This document shows, one piece after another, positions 32,518 to 44,979 of a stretch of 64,000 bases of DNA. The position numbers and the translations under genes were made by a program. Origin of the DNA: Cercophora sp. LCS_1 (taxonomy: Eukaryota; Ascomycota; Sordariomycetes; Sordariales; Lasiosphaeriaceae); NCBI GenBank assembly GCA_036250225.1, contig JAPZLL010000002.1:124001-188000 (forward strand), read 5' to 3'. Each line of letters begins with the position of its first letter. The stretch's first letter is position 1. The notes beneath the pieces are model-generated. The model was not told the DNA's origin. It did no database searches and worked only from the letters and a program-made list of their open reading frames with translations.

Positions 32518-33115
32518 CTATGAGCATGGGTGGTCATCGATTTTAGGGTGGTGAAACAGCGGGATCACCGTACCCACGAACCAGCTCGAAACAGGGTCAG
32601 GCGTGACGCGCGCCTTCAACGCCAAAAGATCGCTCTCGAAATCAGGGCTCCAGGCATTCGCGTCCCCTCCCGTCAGGAGAAAGTTACCCATGCCTGGCCG
32701 TCGAAACCACTCCCTCAGGGTCCATATCTCGACAGGGGCTGGCCCCGGCAGCTTGGCAATCGTCGAAAGCGTGATCAGGGCATCGTCTACAAGCAGTCAA
32801 CCAATGTACAAACAACAAAAAGGGCGAAGTCATACTGTACTCCTCCAGTTTCTCACGCAGCCTCAGAATACATTCCCGCTGATTGCTTTGTCTGTTGTTC
32901 AGTCCGTTTGCAAGAAGCCACCAGTCTCCCGACCATTTCTGCACCTCGGACATGGATGATTCCTCCTTCACCGTTTGCTCGATTTCTTCCTCAAGGGATA
33001 TCATCTCGGCTTGGAGGTAGAGCAGGTTCCTGTAGTTGGCGACCTTGAACCTGCGAAAGATGGCAAATTCGTCATATGCGGCCATCAGATGCGCCACTTT
33101 TGCGTAACCGTCCAC
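32518..33115 (-). pseudogene. Truncated DUF6594 gene, copy 1
   Basis: Exons (minus) 33115-32836 and 32786-32518, joined by a 49-nt intron (GTATGA donor, CTTGTAG acceptor, branch TTGAC). It starts as DGYAKVAHLM then DEFAIFRRF and NLLYLQAEM, the classic N-terminal pattern of DUF6594, then an acidic coiled stretch and, after the splice, NDALITLSTIAKLPGPAP and LREWFRRPGMGNFLL, also typical. The frame then stops after 183 codons, before the C-terminal membrane helices that the family carries. No ATG precedes DGYAK; a TGA lies just upstream in frame. So both ends are missing. Confidence 0.65.
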
Positions 33116-33121
33116 GGCTCA

Positions 33122-34357
33122 AACGGCAGTTGACAATTGTGATCTGTTTCTGTCGAGGTTTGCGTCATCCAAGATTGTTGGGAGCTGTGGCGGGTAGTCT
33201 GGGTTCCGCGAAGCCGCATCATGGGTGTTTGCCAACAAGGGACACCTCATGAAGTTTGAAGTTGAGTTTGAACTTCCCCCGCCCTTGTCCCACGTCCCGT
33301 AGGCGACACGAGATACGGGCGAGTGCCTTTGCGAGTGTACCTTTTGCATTGCGCGTTCTGCGCAGCAATGCCTGCCGTGATGGAGTTCAGCTGGAAACCG
33401 AACAGGGCCTAAGTAGCGATGGGCTGGAGAACAGCGATCTGTCAACGGGCGACGGAATAAGCCGTGTTCGTGGCTGGGTAAGCCGCCAGAGGCTGGTGCC
33501 GGCCATCCAGAAAGAGGGGTAACGGTCGGAAATCCCCACAATGATGGTCACTGGTTTTTTTGAACACAACGACGATAACTTCAATCAATTGGGCAATTAT
33601 TTTGGCCACGGCCAACGACCTATTATCGCGTATATCGCGTGTTTTCGCTGTTGAGAGCCAAAGTCGACACGATCCCGCTCAGCCAGGTTGTTATCGAAGG
33701 AATAGATAGACCAACGAATAAAATGTGCATTTGCTCATTTCCTGTTCCATTGGCCAAGGGATATTCTACCCCTTTTTAGAACTGGGAAATTGAGCGTCCG
33801 ATGTAATCGGTGCCTGACAAAAAAACGTGCGCCGAGCAATCCCAGGGGGGGTACCTTTTTGCGAAAGAAAGGCTTACCCAATGACCCAAGACGTCGGCTA
33901 CTATCTTAGAGCTCCTGAGTCACGATTCTTAGCACTGGAAATATTTTATTCGCGCCCGTTGGAGCTATTCCGGTCGGGCCCATCCGTATCACGCCCGGTC
34001 TGAGTACATATTTTCTGTCACGAACTCAATGAAACGTGAGCAACACCATTACAACTGTGAAGGTCTGGTCATAGAGATACATCAAACGAACGATGGTCGT
34101 GGGTGAGCAAAGCCTTTGGATGAAACAGGCTTGAAGTCGCTTGTGGCCATCGTTCTTTGTTTTAAAGGGATGCCTGTGACATGGCGCTATGGTTCAGATG
34201 AAATCAAGCCATGACCTGTGCAGCACTTCGAGTCGTGTCCGAGTCGTTGCCGTGATGTTGGATATAAAATATCAGCTTTTCTGGAGACTCGAGGGGCTTC
34301 GTTCAGCTCAACGGCCTCTCAAGCAACCATAAGCCTTTTTCTTTGGTACCAGGAACA
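33122..34357. other. Intergenic upstream of the small three-exon gene
   Basis: A stop-terminated frame on the minus strand (33541-33119) runs into the DUF6594 fragment but is low-complexity in look and not supported. The rest shows no motif. Confidence 0.45.
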
Positions 34358-34879
34358 ATGTCCCAGTCAAAAGATTCCTCAAATTCCAGCGCTCAGAGCG
34401 GGAAGTCGCAAACGAAACCCAGCCCCGCGAAACTATCATGGTTGAAACAGATCTTCCCGGGTGGCGCAAATCCCTCCGGGCCTTCCAGGGTCACCCAGCT
34501 AAAGCCCCAAAAGGGAGGTAAACAAAATTCCGCCAGCGGTGGGAGGTCCTCCAGATCCTCCGGGCTCATTCAACTCCAGGGCCTATCGGTAAGTGAACGA
34601 GTACTTGTGCGGCGGCATGTTGTCCCCCTTTGAAAAAGGCTGTGTTGATACCCTACGCGGGTGGAGGAAGAAGAGCAAATAAAAGAACACCAGCGCGCCA
34701 ATGAGTCCGAAATTGAACGTGGAAAACAGGAGCGCAATAAACACAGAACCGATAATAAGAAGAAGCAAGTGAGCCCCAACGTCCTAACGAGTGAGGTTTT
34801 GTCCCTCTCTTAATCTCCCTCTACGCGTTTGGCATTTCAGGCAACGATATTGGGTGCATCAGGTCCTGAGGTGGAATAG
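34358..34879 (+). CDS. Small three-exon gene, 123 residues, unknown function
   Basis: Exons 34358-34588, 34667-34768 and 34841-34879, all phase 0. Donors are GTAAGT and GTGAGC; the second intron has CCTAAC as branch site and GCATTTCAG as acceptor. The first acceptor is weaker (GGTGGAG), with an in-frame alternative after GAAGAAGAG. The product starts MSQSKDSSNSS, has a basic Ser/Lys/Pro N-terminal half with SWLKQIFPGG, a highly charged central helix (KEHQRANESEIERGKQERNK) and ends GASGPEVE. No signal peptide or membrane segment. Codon-phase agreement across three exons and clean splice signals are the evidence; no family is recognised. Confidence 0.55.
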
Positions 34880-37035
34880 GTAATCATGGCCAAGTATGAC
34901 TGGCGGTCTCTCCATAGGGATATCTGCATCGGTGTATAGCTACGGGGCGGAATGGTGTAGACTACATTGAATGTATTAGCGCTGGTTACCCTATGAAACT
35001 GAGATTGCCTTGCGTATCTACAAAGACTGCACAGCTACCCTTGACATCGGCCTCCTAGCACACCGCAACCCCGCCCGTGACTTGCCTGGAACTCTGTCGC
35101 TTGCGTGGGCGTAAAACCAGCTACCTGAACGCCCGAACAGGTGATTTCTAGACCTTTCAAACCTTTATTTCGTCAAAAGGCCATAGATTTTGTGATGGCG
35201 CAGTGCTATTGTCGATTGCGGATCCCAAACCCCTTTTCGCATGCTTTTGCGACGTTTTCCGAAATACCCACCCGTTTTTGAGCCTTGACTTGTTGTTTTC
35301 CACCGCCCTCTACGCAAATTTTACCTGCATCTGGACCACGGGATATATCACCTCATTACCATTGATTGGCTCCATCTTAGCCAAAAGCAATCGCGACGTG
35401 GGATGCGCATTATTCGAGCATATGACTGCGCAAACGTTCAAAGGGGCAGCAGAGGTTGAGAATCGAGGTGTTGAGGCGGTCTAGAGCTGGGAAAGTGTGT
35501 GCGGTACGGATGGAGTTGGCATTGGAAATGTGTTGTAATAGGGAACTTGGGATGGAGCATGTGAGGGTGATCGGATTGAATATTGGTACTGTTTCGTCTG
35601 AAGTCCAAAGTCCATGTGCTGGGGGCGTTCCTTCCTTTCTAACAATATCCTCTGCTGGTGACGGTCATGGCAACAAACCTAGCGGAAGGTATGGAAAACG
35701 CAGCGGGAATTGAGGTATAAGTGCTGGTGATTTTTAATCCCTAAAGTTTTTATTTTGGCTTTGATGTCTGGGTATTTCAAATAAGCTCTATCCTTCTCGG
35801 GGCAGGACTTTCCAGATTTGTTGATGTGAGACCAAGAGTTTACCCTGAATTCCGATTCATCTTCCGGCCGGCGTTGAGGATCGGAATATCATAAAAAGCC
35901 TTCTCTGCTAAGCTTCCGACCAGTTCAGCAACAATCCGGTCTGTTGTTCAGTCAACCGGTTCGGTAAACCGTGTAGGTTTTCCTCGGATTTCCTGCCTTT
36001 TTCTTGTTTCTCCTTCTATTCTACGAGGTACAATCTAAAGGAGTTGCTCGAAGATCTCTACTAGAGAGTGGCGAGCAACAACAGATGCACTTAAAGCCCA
36101 ACAACACAGGACTGGGACCAGTTTGTTGGTCGCAACGCGAGGAAGGAGACATGGTGCTCTCGGATTTCCTTCATCATTTTGGTACAAATGGTACGGACAT
36201 CTAGATCGAGTCTTACACAGGCTCAGTAATCTTAGCCACCTAATTAGCCAGCTCGCTGAAGCTTCAGCTCAAATGCAATGGCATGATCACCACAAAGAAT
36301 ACCCCTGAGTCTCCGGTTGCTGGGGAAACGCCAAGCTATTTACCCCTGGTTCATCGCCAATCGGCCACAAAGCATGCAGACGAAGTATTCCCGTTGTAAT
36401 AGCACACCCGTAAACATGAGTACTTCACACAATACTGTAATAACTGTATACGCGCAGCTGAAATACACTCCGGTCCCACATTCGCAGGAATCCCAGCTAA
36501 CACACGCTGTCGTCGCTCATGTTATCAGCCAATACCCAATGCCCAAGCTATCCAAAACTCCTAACCAGCCTCAGTATACTAGCTGGCCCCTGAATGCCCA
36601 TGAATCTTCAATAGGAGTTGATTCCAGACTCCAGCATCCTCAGATATCAGCGGGTCCCAAATGTCAGTCATCTCCAGACAGCAATATCTCCAAAGGCCAG
36701 CTCTCCCCAAGCCTCAGCATCCCAAATACCAGCTTCTCCCAAATACAAACTGTCCCAAATCCCAGCAAACCAAGTACCAAAACACCCAGATCCAACCAAT
36801 CAGCCATTAAACCCAACGCGTCTTTACCCAGGTGATCCCGGTGGCTCAAACACCCAACACCCAACACCAACCTGATCCCGTATTCACACCTTCCATATCC
36901 TACCATTACAAAGCAACGCTGGTTCAACAAAGCCAGTCCATCATAGTCACCCCTGCCAGCCGACCCGCCCCTGCCACAAAGCAATGCCGAGTTCAGTAAT
37001 TGCATGGTTAACTGATAACCTACCCGGCAATGACA
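34880..37035. other. Intergenic, no supported gene; degenerate short repeat
   Basis: From about 36500 to 36790 the sequence is C/A-rich with a drifting 13-16 base motif of the type CCCAAATNCCAGCAT, giving a Ser/Pro/Gln-rich open frame without an ATG at its start. Nothing else recognised in 34880-36500. Confidence 0.5.
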
Positions 37036-37466
37036 CTAAGGCCAATTCTGCCCCTGCCCCTGCCCCTGCGTCTGCACCTGTTGCTGTCCAAGCCCAGTCA
37101 TCGGATCCACCAACGAATCGAAGCCAAATCCGTCGGGAAACAGCACGTTCAAATGCGCCTGGTCATCATCAGCCTCGTTCAATACGACCCACCAAGCAAA
37201 AAACTCACTAGGTCCATGCCCTGAAACATATTATTTCCCACGGCTCCCGGGCCGGTGGTACCGCCCTGCATGGCGATACTCCCGTGTCTGACTCCGCCCT
37301 CTGGACTTCCGCCCTCGCTTGCGCTGTTCTCTGGAGTGCCCACGTTTGGAACAGGCGGCAGACCCCAGAGGACTTCGCCGTTGGAAACGCCCCCGAACAC
37401 CATATTTTGTGGGGGAAGCGCCATTTGCTGTTGCTGCTGTTGGATTGCGAGATCGAGGAGCATGTT

Positions 37467-37503
<37 letters not shown>

Positions 37504-39909
37504 AAAGCGAGCATGGCCATTTGTGGCTTTGGCATAGGGGCTGCAAGCCACGGAACAACTGGTTGAGCCGGGGGCGGCGACTCTTTGATGGCCTGCCGGT
37601 CGGGCACGGCCTTTGCGGTGGTTGTTGGCGCGCGGATCTTGCGCATGGTGCTGTAAATCTGAGTCTTGACGCTAATCTCTAAAAGAATACCGATGCTTTT
37701 GTCGTCGCGGGCTTTGTTCGGGTCGAGGCCAAAGACATAGTCGAGACACGCCCAGATGCGATTGCAAAACGAGTTGTTGGGCCGATAGTAGATCTCGGTA
37801 GTCAGCAGGAGCGCAATCTGGTATTGCTGGTAGGCGCCCAGGTACCAGCGCCATAAACGGAAGAACGAGTTGCGCTCGAGGTGGATGGCGTGCTCGATAA
37901 TGTTGACGCCGGCGTCAATAAGCACATTGTTGAGACGCTCGGGCATGGGCTCCGACGTGTTGGAGTGGTACGGGTGCAGCACCATGGCATAGAGACGGTA
38001 GACGAGGAGCTCCATGACGAGCTTGGTGTAGCGCTGGATGGGGATCGAGTTGTCTAGGTAGCGGCCGTACTCCTCGTTCATGGCCTTGCGGAACGTTTCA
38101 ATCTTCTCCAGCACCTTGTGCAGCGTCACCCTGCGGGCCTCGAGTTTGCTGCGCTCCGACCAGATTATGCGCATGAACTGGTTGATGCGGAACCGGATAA
38201 TGATGGGCAGCGTCGACGTCCAGCCCTCGTGCGCCGGGTGTCGGTGTCCCGGCGTGTGGCTGAGCACGTCTTCCTCAACATTCAGCGGTAGCGCCGTGTC
38301 ATAGTCCTCTCTGCGGATCGCGGGCTTGGGCCCCTGGGCCTCACAGGTCCTGATGTCTAGGAAACAGAGCTGGTGCCAGATTAAACGCCGCACGTACGCC
38401 TCGACAGGGCTGAGTCCATAGGCTTCAGGATCACGGTGGAGGCCCATGCACTCGGCCATCCGGACGGCTGAGCCGAGCAGGACGGAATGCGCCCTCGACA
38501 CTTCCTCCCGACAAAGAGGGATCTGCTGGTCAGCGCGCGTTCCTTAGTGGCCAATGACCAGGAAACTCACCATGTACATAACGAGAGCCTGCATCGTCTC
38601 AAACTTGGTTGTCCGCAGAAAGTTGGCTTTGGCCAGCGCCGTCTCAACACCAATCTTCAGATCCTTGACAAGCTTGGATTTGGCGCATCCGTATTCCCTC
38701 TCAATGTCCCACTCGTCTAGGCTCACGGCGGCGCTGAACCAGGCCGCAAACACCACAGCCTGAACAGACGCCTTGGGCTCCTGCAGCACCTGAATGTCGG
38801 CCTCAAACGATCCGTACAGCTGCTCGAACGATGGCCGATGAACGCATCTCGCAATTGGGTGGACGGCCTCAAAGTACCGGCGAATGAGCTTTTCCCTTGC
38901 CATGGGCAGGGGCAGGACCGACAGAATCTCGGGGCTTTCAAATACCTGGCCAAAGAAGAGCCCGCTGGTCGGTACCATGTACGACTCTCCTGGCCTGAGA
39001 AAGTCGGGGATTCCGTTGATGCCATTCATCCCGTTGCTGTAGTTGGCGTATACCTGGTTGAAGCCGGCACCGAGTCCAGCCAAGATCTGCACGGTCAGCA
39101 GCGAGTCGCCATCGCCATCGCCATCGCGCCAGACGTACCTCATCCGAGAGCCTCGGTCTGTTCAGTCCTCCGATACGCTCCGTTATCCTCATCTTGCCCA
39201 CCCGAATGCCTAGGTCGATTAGGTCGTCGGTGCCCGTGCCCAGCTCGTCATCATCGTCGTATGTCACCTCACCTGCAATCATGGGCGGAAACTCTAGAGG
39301 CTCACCCTCAAACTCATCGTCTATATCATCCATCAACACTCTGTCCCGCTCCGTCTGGGCGCTTCCTCGTCGTCCTGCGCCTCGGCCCGTTGATTTGCTC
39401 GCCACATCGCGCTCCAGCTGTCGCTCCAACGACCCGACCTTTTCCTTGATTTCCGTGAGTTTCAGTTGGCTCTGCTCGTCCAGCTTAGGGCCGAGATAGT
39501 TGCAGTCTCGACAGAACTTCATGCAGTTGGTGCAGGGATTCGACTTGTTGCACTTGAGCTTGCGACGACGACATTCTAGACACGACGTGATCATGCGCAT
39601 GCGCCGACGGATCGGCTTGTTGACCAGGGGTGCGCCGTTGGCCGTCGGACTGAGCTGCGACTGCTGGCTGGCGGGAGAGGCCGAGGCGAGCGGCTCCAGC
39701 ACGGCCGTAGCCTCGCAAGATGCGGCTGGTCCAACTAAGCTACCCCGGCGAAGGCTTGGCGGCACGGCCGATTCGTCCAATGTAACCCCTGCACCGTGGT
39801 GAAGATGGTGTGGTGGTGCGGAGAAGGCAAACTCCTGCCGGTGGTGAAGCAAAGGGCCGGTTCCCCGGAGCTGCTGTTGCTGGTGATGAGCCATGTAGTC
39901 GGGCGACAT
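37036..39909 (-). CDS. Zn2Cys6 transcription factor with fungal-specific domain, 907 residues
   Basis: Exons (minus) 39909-39139, 39086-38571, 38522-37209 and 37158-37036; introns of 52, 48 and 50 nt, all phase 0. The zinc cluster has Cys at residues 110, 113, 120, 126, 129 and 136 in the C-x2-C-x6-C-x5-C-x2-C-x6-C pattern, followed by a short coiled-coil (LTEIKEKVGSLERQLERDV). The fungal_trans region starts near residue 290 (PMAREKLIRRYFEAVHPIAR) and holds MAECMGLHRDPEAYGL. The C-terminus has a run of 12 Gln from an uninterrupted CAG tract, a second shorter Gln run, and a last exon with GQGQGQ. That last exon is easily missed because the unspliced frame stops soon after the donor. First in-frame ATG used; the frame remains open upstream without another ATG. 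The DNA target is unknown. Confidence 0.88.
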
Positions 39910-42789
39910 GGTGTTGATGTGTGCAAAGGGAGAAGAGGCCGTGTTGGTGGGAGGACTGGAGCTCGTAGAACATAGCAAGCGCCGCGGATGGTCCTTTGCC
40001 GAACACCCGCTCACCTAATCCCAAACGGCCGTACGGATAACTTTTAATACTGCCGATTCTTCGAGTCACCGACAAAGAGTTTGTGAAGTCGGTCGTCGAG
40101 TGGCTCGTTGAGTCGTTGACACTGGTGGTTCGCTACAAGTTGCCACGACCGATTGTCAGTTGGTCGTCGTAACAATGTCCCTAATCACAAGAAGTTCGAG
40201 CTGTATTGCATTGGCGAAGATTACCAACGGTAAAATAACCTCGTGGATAAAAATGCCAAAGAAGCTTTGTTGAGCCGATTAAGCTTTGATGACGGCGAGG
40301 CGCAAGTGGATCCGAGGTTACCCAGAGTGCGCCGTTGCAGGTCACAAGGTGTGTGGTTGAGAGACCAACGATAGCGACACAGGATCAGGATAGCTCGTGG
40401 TGGTGGTGGTGGTGGTGGTGGTGGTGGTGAGGGGTAGCAGCGGATTGCATATAAGGGACGCGTCAGGAGGCAGTCAGCCCGGGGGAGCGCCTGCCCGATT
40501 TCGTTTCCGACGTGCTCGGCAGCCCCTGCGCCCGGTTCCTGGGAGAAGTGCAGCCTCTGCAGTTGCCCGCCACGCCGTCTAGTGCTGCCCGTCGCTGTTG
40601 ATAGGCACTGCGTCAGCCCAGAGACCTGACGCGACCCGCAACGCACCCCAGCGTCCGTCGAGGCAGCTCAGCAGCGAGGCTAGGGTAGAGCGAGTGGACG
40701 CGCAGACGCCTGCGGCATCGGAGAAACAGCGACGGCAGGAGGAAAAACGGCGCCGGGTTGTCGATGCGGGGTTAGACACCGAGGGCTGCGTGCTGCGGGC
40801 GATGCGAGTCGCGGGTGGTTGTGGTAGTAGTTGGTTGGTTAGTGGGTGGTGAGTGGTCGAGGATGCAGCCGGCACGATGAGAGACACGCGCAGATCGAGG
40901 CTGGCAGCAGTCAGCAGGCAGGGAGAGAGGATATGTAGATATCAGACATGCAGACCAGCGCTGGCACTAGAGAGCACCTCACCGTGAGCTGGCTCTGGCG
41001 CGAGCTGGCCAGAGGTCTCAGCCCGGCTCCGGCAGATGCAGCAGCGATGAAGCCAACGTCGGCCTGGTCGATGCAATCCGGCTCGGCTCCGCGGCGTCGC
41101 TAGCGGCGGCCGTCAATGCCAGTAGAGTCTGTCAACAGCGTCGATCTCGAAGTCAGTCGCGGTGGATGGCGGGCCGTGCGCCGGCGGCACTCCTACCATG
41201 GCGATGGATGTTGCCAGCTCGTTGGACCAAGAAGACAAGCTCGGGCTAGCTCGCTGGCAAGGAGGCGTACAGCTATGGACGGGGGCCCTGCTGGTGCGAT
41301 GAGTGCACTAGGGCGGCCATGCTGTGTCCAGGCCCTTCCCCCATCGGCGTGTCACACAGTGGGAGCAGGTGCCAGGCTGCCTCTCACGCTCGCTCACGCC
41401 CAGATGAGTCTCCCATCTCTCTTGAGAGAAACACCATGTCTGGCCACCTATCTAGCCCGTGCTCGCTTTCAGCTTGACCAGACGCGCTGCTCCCTCGCCC
41501 GCCCATGATGCGTGCGACGGGCTCCGCAACCATGCGTAGGGAAGCCACAAGTCGACGTGCCACACGCCTTCCCACAGTGCCGGGCCCTCTGAAACCACGG
41601 CACGTCGTCCAGAAGGGGGACTGGTCGCTGCGTAAACTCCATCGACTGGCGCTGCCGAGCCTCTCTCCCAATCGGGCCTTTGCTTTGCCTTTCTGCACGC
41701 CGACTGGACACGAGGTGCCCTGCTGCTGCTGTCGCCTTCTTTATTTCCCTATCTGATCCTCCCCTGGCCGCCTCGGAGATTCCCAGCGTCGTCTTGTTCC
41801 GACCGCCGAGTGGCCGAGGCGCCACGCTTCTCGCTTGCGGCCATCTGCCCGCCGCTGGCCCCGAAGACGGGTCCCGAGATGACCGACACCTCTCCCCAGA
41901 CGCGGCCAGACCAGCCAGGGCTCTGGGCCAGTGCAGTGGCGATCGGGACATCCGTGGGGGAGGAAGCCTATCGGGTAGCTGTGTAACCTGCGGTGGACTC
42001 CGTCTCCGTTTCTGATCCAGCCCCCAGTGGCCGCCCTGTCTTTGCTGGCCCAGAAGCCGCCCTAGATCTGCGTGGGTGCACTACGAGTCATCTATCGAGG
42101 GCTGGCGAGGCGTCTGACGCTTGTCATGGCTTGACACTTGTCACCAAGGTTCAAGCCGTGCCGTTGCGGCGACGGTTGAGCCTGCACGGCCCACCCGGGA
42201 TCTTGAGAGATGTTGGGCTTGAAACAAACAATCCCCTGATAGGGTGGGGTACCAGGGTGGAATAGATTGCCATGTATGCACGCGCGACGTCCCATGGCTC
42301 GCCGACTGCAGCATCGAGATAAGGTGACGAAATAGAACGGCCCACTCACCGTTGAGCATGGAGAAAAGACCACCGAGCTGTGGGTTTGATTCATCAGCGC
42401 CGCAGAACAGCGCCCGTTCGGACCCCGGTGAGCAAAAAAAAGTCTCTCGAGACGGCCTGCCTTGATCGGAAGCTCGTGGACCAACTGGCTGCCGTGTAAC
42501 CTGCGCGAAATGTCTTGTTCCACCACAAGTCATCACCTTCACCCTCTCTCCTCCTGAGCCCGGCAGACCTACAGAATGCGCGGGCCATGTTGTCGGTCCC
42601 ACATGCCCGCGCTGCGTTAGCTCTCCGCTCGCCACTCGGGCGCTGTTCCTCGACACACATCAAAGCACACGGATTGGACAGTAGGGACAAATTCGCCGTC
42701 AGACGGGTCTGGGACGTCGATTACACTAGCCAAAAATAGGGTATTGGTCCGTACTGTGGACGCAAGACTGCCCACACTTGTGCAGCATG
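39910..42789. other. Long upstream region of the Zn2Cys6 gene
   Basis: A GGT trinucleotide run lies at about 40397-40430. The sequence from 40.4 to 42.7 kb is GC-rich with open frames in several phases but none with domain, consistent codon phase or splice support. A long 5' leader with upstream frames is possible. Confidence 0.5.
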
Positions 42790-44979
42790 TCACTGCTTCT
42801 TTCTTGTGCTTCCAACCTTGCCACGCAATTCCCAGGCCCTTGCTACCTTGAACCGCCAACCCCTCAGCGGCCGGTGGACAGCCTGGCTGAGATCACTGCC
42901 GTAGTTCCTCCGGAGCACGTCAAGGAACCACTGCAGACGAGTGCCATGTCCCGGCAGGCCCTGCCGCAGGTCCTTGGTGACGACCCGATAGAGCGCCTCA
43001 ATGACGGGCGTCGGCACATCTCCCCTCTTCTCCAGAAATCTCACACACTGTGACACATGTCGAAAAGCCACCCTGGTTGGCAAATGAGGGGCCTCGCTAA
43101 ACGCCGTTGCCAGACTACTCACGACTGCCACCCTGCGGGCCTCGTAAACCCTGCGGTTACGGGGTTTGTCTGGCCAGTGCTGTGCGCCGCCCATGCGCTC
43201 GATCCGGAGCGCCTGCCAGATGGTGCTGGTTGGTATGGACGGGTCCAGCACAATTTGCTCGGCAAGCTTGGTGAACGGAGAAGGTTTCCAGCCCCGGCCA
43301 TCGTGGAGCCACAGCTCTTGACACAGCTGCTGGAGACGCAACGCCACGTGCCGGTCGCGGGTCGTGGCGGATAGAGTGTGCAAGAGAGACCGCGAGACTT
43401 GGTCAACGTGCGACAAAGCCCTGAAAGACTCGATCAATTCCTCTGATCGACCGAGTCTGCCGAGAATCCGCGATAGGCTGTGAAGCAGTCCAAGGCGTCT
43501 CCGGTTGGGAAGGTCAGAGTAGAAAACGGTTGTAGCCAAAGACGCGATTGCCGTTTCGTCATTGGCAGTGGAATGCCAGTAGTGTTTTTGATACATCATA
43601 TCGGCTTGCTCAAACAGGTAGCCCCGGCTCGCCCATTGAGCGACCATCAGTGAACATAGATCGGTTGCACCCAGTGGTTCTGGCCACAGAGCCCCGGAAA
43701 GGCGTGCGATGGACTGGGTCAACGTGCGTTCCCTGATCACGGGCATGTGTGCGAGTACGGACAGCCAATTGTAGCGCAGCTCGTACAGCCTCGTGGAGGG
43801 CACATGGGCCATCTCGAACATGAGTCGCTGAGCCCCATGAAGTAAACGGCCACGCTTGACAGTTTTTGCGGATCCTAGCGCTGCAGATAGCCCGCGTATG
43901 TGGTTGACGGTTTTCGACACTGCCGCGTCGGCAAGCGCGAGTGAGCTCCGAGCCTGCTCTAGTTCAATCTTGGCACGACGGACGATATCGCCGGTCGCTG
44001 CGTCTTGGGACTGGAACCCTGCAAGCAGGTTCTGTATGCGCTCACACGATGCAGTTGCTAACTGTAGCTCCCTCTCAGCTTTGGTGTCATAAACAGCTGT
44101 TGGCGAAGCCCACGATCGAAGGAAACGTCCGAGAACGGCGAGAATGGCTGGATCGGTGCCTTTCCATTCGATGTGACGAGTGGCGCTCATGACACGACCG
44201 AAGAGGCAATACAGCGCGTCATCGACTTCGAGGGAGGACATCCGAAACAGCAACAGCCTCCAGAATTTCCATGGGAGAAAGGCCGGCTTAAAAACGTTGG
44301 AAGTGGTGGCTCCGGTGATAATCGCCTCGCAGAGTGTCCGTGAGAGCGAGCACGGGCCGAATCTCTGATCTAGTCCAGCCCAAATCTGCGTCGACACATT
44401 GTAGATAGCTGACGGTAAGAGTTCGCCTAGAAATATGGCCTGCTGGAATTTGCTGCATATATTTGTGGTTTCCGAGTTGACTAGGCTATCGGGGGCGTTT
44501 TGGATGGACCAAAGGAAACTGTCCAAATCGGCTTGAAGCGATATTTGTCTTGGTGAATGGGTACCAATGTCGAACGACGACGGCTGCTCGGCGGTTGCAG
44601 CTTGGCTAAGCCATCGAAAGAGAGCGGGGAGCTCCGAACCTCGCATCTCAACTTGGGGGCTCGATCGTTTCTCCTCCAGCTTTGAAGCTGGCTGTGGGGG
44701 CTGCCAATTCCATTGTGACAGGTTCAATGGGCCGGAGAAAGCCCACGCGGGTGTTGATGGTGAGAGATGCAGGCCGGTGAGGTCCCCGAGTTGCCGCTTC
44801 CCCAACCGTCGTCGGCTTTCAAGGGGACCGGGCACGCTGCTCGCTTTTCGGCGCCATGTCCGGGAGACGAGGCAGTAACGATCGAAGGCGGTAGCGAGCG
44901 TTGCGTCCGATATCCACACAGAATCCGATGTTATCTGGCGATGGAGGGCCCGGGAGCACTGGGCGGCGTGGAGCGTCAT
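42790..44979 (-). CDS. Conserved-looking hypothetical protein, 729 residues, possible mitochondrial import
   Basis: Single exon from the first ATG (44979); the frame is open a little further upstream without an ATG. The N-terminus (MTLHAAQCSRALHRQI, then SRTWRRKASSVP and ESRRRLGKRQ) is Arg-rich and poor in acids, as in mitochondrial presequences. The body is predicted to be helical throughout (for example ASLATTVFYSDLPNRRRLGLL and LIESFRALSHVDQVSRSLLHTL), with a Glu/Arg/Ala helix near residues 330-370; the feel is of an alpha-solenoid such as a divergent PPR-type protein, but no repeat is clear. It is divergently placed from uroporphyrinogen decarboxylase with 412 bp between starts. Function unknown. 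Confidence 0.7.
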   Translation of the reverse strand: MTLHAAQCSRALHRQITSDSVWISDATLATAFDRYCLVSRTWRRKASSVPGPLESRRRLGKRQLGDLTGLHLSPSTPAWAFSGPLNLSQWNWQPPQPASKLEEKRSSPQVEMRGSELPALFRWLSQAATAEQPSSFDIGTHSPRQISLQADLDSFLWSIQNAPDSLVNSETTNICSKFQQAIFLGELLPSAIYNVSTQIWAGLDQRFGPCSLSRTLCEAIITGATTSNVFKPAFLPWKFWRLLLFRMSSLEVDDALYCLFGRVMSATRHIEWKGTDPAILAVLGRFLRSWASPTAVYDTKAERELQLATASCERIQNLLAGFQSQDAATGDIVRRAKIELEQARSSLALADAAVSKTVNHIRGLSAALGSAKTVKRGRLLHGAQRLMFEMAHVPSTRLYELRYNWLSVLAHMPVIRERTLTQSIARLSGALWPEPLGATDLCSLMVAQWASRGYLFEQADMMYQKHYWHSTANDETAIASLATTVFYSDLPNRRRLGLLHSLSRILGRLGRSEELIESFRALSHVDQVSRSLLHTLSATTRDRHVALRLQQLCQELWLHDGRGWKPSPFTKLAEQIVLDPSIPTSTIWQALRIERMGGAQHWPDKPRNRRVYEARRVAVVSSLATAFSEAPHLPTRVAFRHVSQCVRFLEKRGDVPTPVIEALYRVVTKDLRQGLPGHGTRLQWFLDVLRRNYGSDLSQAVHRPLRGWRFKVARAWELRGKVGSTRKKQ

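Noticed and set aside
33119..33541. Minus-strand frame just upstream of the DUF6594 fragment
   Set aside because: It ends in a stop before the domain, has no recognisable motif and no splice signals that would join the two.
34583..34768. Hydrophobic minus-strand frame opposite the small three-exon gene
   Set aside because: Starts at TTG without an ATG; its hydrophobic look is the complement of the Glu/Lys-rich exon on the plus strand.
35203..35484. Plus-strand frame of 93 codons
   Set aside because: No start context, domain, splice signal or codon pattern; isolated in AT-rich sequence.
36317..36835. Ser/Pro/Gln-rich plus-strand frame
   Set aside because: Begins at TTG and results from a drifting short repeat; no conserved feature.
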